In this document: positions 6,941 through 8,401 of the stretch, one piece after another
Layout of the letters: the number at the start of each line of letters is the position of its first letter
How positions within the stretch are numbered: position 1 is the stretch's first letter
Assembly (NCBI GenBank): GCA_012965075.1
Contig: DTSY01000090.1
Span: forward strand, 1-8,401
DNA: 8,401 nt
Direction of reading: 5' to 3'
From: Gammaproteobacteria bacterium
GTDB taxonomy: Bacteria; Pseudomonadota; Gammaproteobacteria; Magnimaribacterales; Magnimaribacteraceae
Made by a program: the position numbers and the translations under genes
Notes under the pieces: generated by a model
Told to the model about the DNA's origin: nothing
What the model saw: the letters and a program-made list of their open reading frames with translations, nothing else
Database searches by the model: none

Positions 6941-7561
6941 ATGATATTAAAAAGATTGTTGCCTATTTTATTAATCTTTCTACTTAATAACCTATGGGCA
7001 GAGGAAAACTCTTCAAAAGATTGTTTTAGAGTCCAGGATATCAGTGGTTGGCATGCCCTGGATAATAAAAGGTTAATTGTCTGGTCGCCCACTCATTCTA
7101 AACCTTTCTTAGTTACCTTAATGAATCGCTGCCCAAACCTTATCTTTGAACAATCTCTCGTTTTTAAAAGCACTTTTTCAAGAACTTGCTCTAATTCCAG
7201 AGATATGATTTACGCAGAGAATATGCCTTGTCACATAAAATCAATTGAAAGAATTGATAAACAAAAGGCAGATATACTAGTCTCAGCAAAAAAGGCAATA
7301 GTAATTGATGTACGTTCCTTAGAAGAATGGCAGCAAGGCCATCTTTCTAATGCCATACACATAGAATGGACAGATCTGGAGAGCAAAATAGGAGAGGTCT
7401 CAAGTTACAAAAAACAGACAATATTTCTCTATTGTCAGAGCGGTAACAGATCTGAAAAAGCTTTAGAGATTCTCAAAAATTTAGGTTACATAAAAGTAAT
7501 CAATTTGGGCGGGCTTTCAGATGCACAAGAGTTATTAGGGGTAGAAGTTGTTAAATCATGA
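6941..7561 (+). CDS. Exported DUF6491-like/rhodanese fusion protein
   Basis: A 206-residue periplasmic or secreted protein. Residues 1-20 form a clean signal peptide (ILKRLLPILLIFLLNNLWA) with cleavage after LWA. Residues about 27-105 resemble the DUF6491 family: DCF at the start, a small beta-rich domain, and four cysteines (C28, C64, C83, C97) that could form two disulfides. Residues about 110-200 are a single rhodanese domain: VIDVRSLEEWQQGHLSNAIHI, then the active-site loop YCQSGNRS with the persulfide-forming Cys165, and INLGGLSDAQ. Rhodaneses transfer sulfane sulfur or handle thiol oxidation; this one looks PspE-like in size. I chose the ATG at 6941, 1 bp after the amidohydrolase stop; a GTG at 6932 in the same frame would add only MSE to the signal. 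The next gene overlaps by 4 bp. Confidence 0.87.
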   Translation: MILKRLLPILLIFLLNNLWAEENSSKDCFRVQDISGWHALDNKRLIVWSPTHSKPFLVTLMNRCPNLIFEQSLVFKSTFSRTCSNSRDMIYAENMPCHIKSIERIDKQKADILVSAKKAIVIDVRSLEEWQQGHLSNAIHIEWTDLESKIGEVSSYKKQTIFLYCQSGNRSEKALEILKNLGYIKVINLGGLSDAQELLGVEVVKS

Positions 7562-8055
7562 AGAAATTTCTACTTCTATTTTTACTGGTTTTAATGAACT
7601 CAAGTTACTCTGAAGAACTCAATCACACAATATTCATTTCTGACAATGAAACACTAGAACTTCCTTTACCTCTACCTTATAAAAGAATAGAAGTTACAGA
7701 GGAAGAACTAAAGGCTTTCATTGCAAATACTAAGAAAAAACAAGCTGTAATTATTTTTGGAGCCAATTGGTGTCCTGATTGTAGAATACTTGCAGGTACC
7801 TTAAAACTACCTTCAGTAGAGAAATTTATGCAAAGGAATTACTCAATTTTGCATATAGATCTTGGGAAGTACGATATTAATATGGCTTTGCTTGAGATTT
7901 TAGGCATTCCTAAGCAAGAAGGTGTTCCTCGGGTAGTTATATTTGATAATAAAGGGAAGCCCATTAATCTTGATACCAATGATCGATGGAGGACTGCTAG
8001 AGACAGCAAGCAACAGGAAATTTTTAACTATTTCCAGAAATATGCTTTGAATTAA
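7558..8055 (+). CDS. Exported thioredoxin-fold protein with CPDC motif
   Basis: A 165-residue protein with a signal peptide (about residues 1-18, ending SSYS before EE). A thioredoxin fold follows: strand AVIIFGANW, the redox pair Cys72-Pro-Asp-Cys75 (WCPDC), strand SILHIDLGKYD, and the cis-proline loop GVPRVVIFDNKGK at 122-134. This matches the periplasmic 'thioredoxin family protein' group in which a VDLG/VDVG-type strand and a G(I/V)P loop are conserved. It probably reduces or exchanges disulfides outside the cytoplasm. The ATG overlaps the stop of the rhodanese gene as ATGA, so the two are almost certainly translationally coupled and may work on the same substrate. No other cysteines are present. 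A role with the fused rhodanese, for example resolving its oxidised or persulfidated Cys, is inference. Confidence 0.9.
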   Translation: MKKFLLLFLLVLMNSSYSEELNHTIFISDNETLELPLPLPYKRIEVTEEELKAFIANTKKKQAVIIFGANWCPDCRILAGTLKLPSVEKFMQRNYSILHIDLGKYDINMALLEILGIPKQEGVPRVVIFDNKGKPINLDTNDRWRTARDSKQQEIFNYFQKYALN

Positions 8056-8083
8056 AGAAAACCCTTATTCTCAAAGAAATTAA

Positions 8084-8131
8084 GTCTGTATTAAAACATT
8101 TGTATGATATTCACAAAATGTAATTACAGAC
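8084..8131. repeat. Nested imperfect inverted repeat overlapping the promoter
   Basis: Outer arms GTCTGTA (8084-8090) and TACAGAC (8125-8131) pair perfectly over 7 bp. Inside them ACATTT (8096-8101) pairs with AAATGT (8116-8121), and GT/AC (8102-8103 with 8113-8114) extends this past one bulged A. The centre lies near 8107. There is no U-tract after it on either strand, so it is not a classical terminator of the upstream gene. It spans the -35 and ends just before the -10, which suggests an operator. Confidence 0.5.
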
Positions 8132-8138
8132 CTATAAT
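8110..8138 (+). promoter_or_regulatory. Sigma70-type promoter for the redoxin gene
   Basis: TTCACA (8110-8115, five of six consensus bases) and TATAAT (8133-8138, perfect) are separated by exactly 17 bp. This is the best promoter in the window. The expected start near 8145 leaves a leader of about 25 nt before the ATG at 8170. The spacer and -35 lie inside the nested dyad at 8084-8131. Confidence 0.65.
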
Positions 8139-8169
8139 TGAGGACTTGAATTGTGGAAACTATTAAAGA

Positions 8170-8401
8170 ATGAGTTACTTCTATAGGTTACAAAAGAAAA
8201 AAATTGCTGCTCTTTTTTTTGTTTCTTTGTTTTCTTTATCAATATCCGCAATCGAACCTGGCGATAAAGTAGAAAACTTCAGATTATTAGACCAAAAGGG
8301 TGGATCGCATGAACTTTTTTATTATGATGATAAAAAGGCTTTAGTCTTTTTAGTTCAAGGAAATGGTTGTCCTTTTGCAAGAAACGCGGCTCCTAGATTC
8401 C
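8170..8401 (+). CDS. Redoxin (AhpC/TSA-like) domain protein, N-terminal fragment
   Basis: The first 77 codons of a gene cut by the window end. Residues 1-27 form a signal peptide (basic MSYFYRLQKKK, then a hydrophobic core, cleavage after SISA). The mature part begins EPGDKVENFRLLDQKGGSHEL, the usual opening of redoxin/AhpC-TSA proteins. It continues to a strand ALVFLVQGNGCPFARNAAP, in which Cys67 of NGCP is the likely active residue; the relatives I recall have a similar NGCPI-R motif. It is probably an exported thiol-disulfide or peroxide-handling protein. The codon at the active position is TGT, so it is cysteine and not selenocysteine. There is no clear SD before the ATG. It has its own promoter and is separated from the thioredoxin gene by 114 bp. 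Confidence 0.82.
   Translation, partial: MSYFYRLQKKKIAALFFVSLFSLSISAIEPGDKVENFRLLDQKGGSHELFYYDDKKALVFLVQGNGCPFARNAAPRF

Noticed and set aside
8100..8116. CRP or FNR site in the redoxin promoter
   Set aside because: TTGT/ACAA ends match, but spacing and inner bases fit neither TGTGA-N6-TCACA nor TTGAT-N4-ATCAA well enough to name a regulator.
8368..8370. Possible selenocysteine at the redoxin active position
   Set aside because: The codon is TGT, a normal cysteine, and the frame is not interrupted.

Overview
The window reads as ordinary chromosomal DNA from an AT-rich bacterium with short intergenic gaps, several 1-14 bp gene junctions, and several starts that lack a clear Shine-Dalgarno (SD) sequence. 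The protein types fit a streamlined marine gammaproteobacterium: a RimK very close to the gammaproteobacterial form, a DUF6491-like exported protein, and a 'DADSHVIE' amidohydrolase. A SAR86-like lineage is my best guess, but this rests on composition and family recall, not on a marker gene. I see no rRNA, tRNA, CRISPR array, insertion sequence or phage gene.

Layout. Positions 1-2048 (+) hold a tight three-gene run: the C-terminal end of an alpha/beta hydrolase, an ABC ATPase and its ABC-2 permease. The permease faces a minus-strand gene (3501-2146) across a 97-bp gap. That gene encodes a fusion of a RimB-like retropepsin-fold 'ATP-dependent zinc protease' domain to a complete RimK-type ATP-grasp glutamate ligase. 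A 245-bp divergent region follows and contains a possible 46-codon gene. It is followed on the plus strand by an aldo/keto reductase and an exported NAPE-PLD/UlaG-like metallo-beta-lactamase-fold hydrolase, 3 bp apart and both with GTG starts. After a 55-bp gap comes a metal-dependent amidohydrolase.

The right end is a group of exported thiol proteins. First is a DUF6491-like/rhodanese fusion with a signal peptide, 1 bp behind the amidohydrolase. Next is a thioredoxin-fold CPDC protein, overlapping it by 4 bp. Last, behind its own good sigma70-type promoter embedded in a nested imperfect palindrome, is the start of a redoxin (AhpC/TSA-like) protein cut by the window edge. All three have N-terminal signal sequences, so they probably act outside the cytoplasm in thiol or sulfur redox chemistry. 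This cluster and the RimB-RimK fusion are the parts most worth a second look. I found no convincing evidence of a wholly new defence or mobile system.
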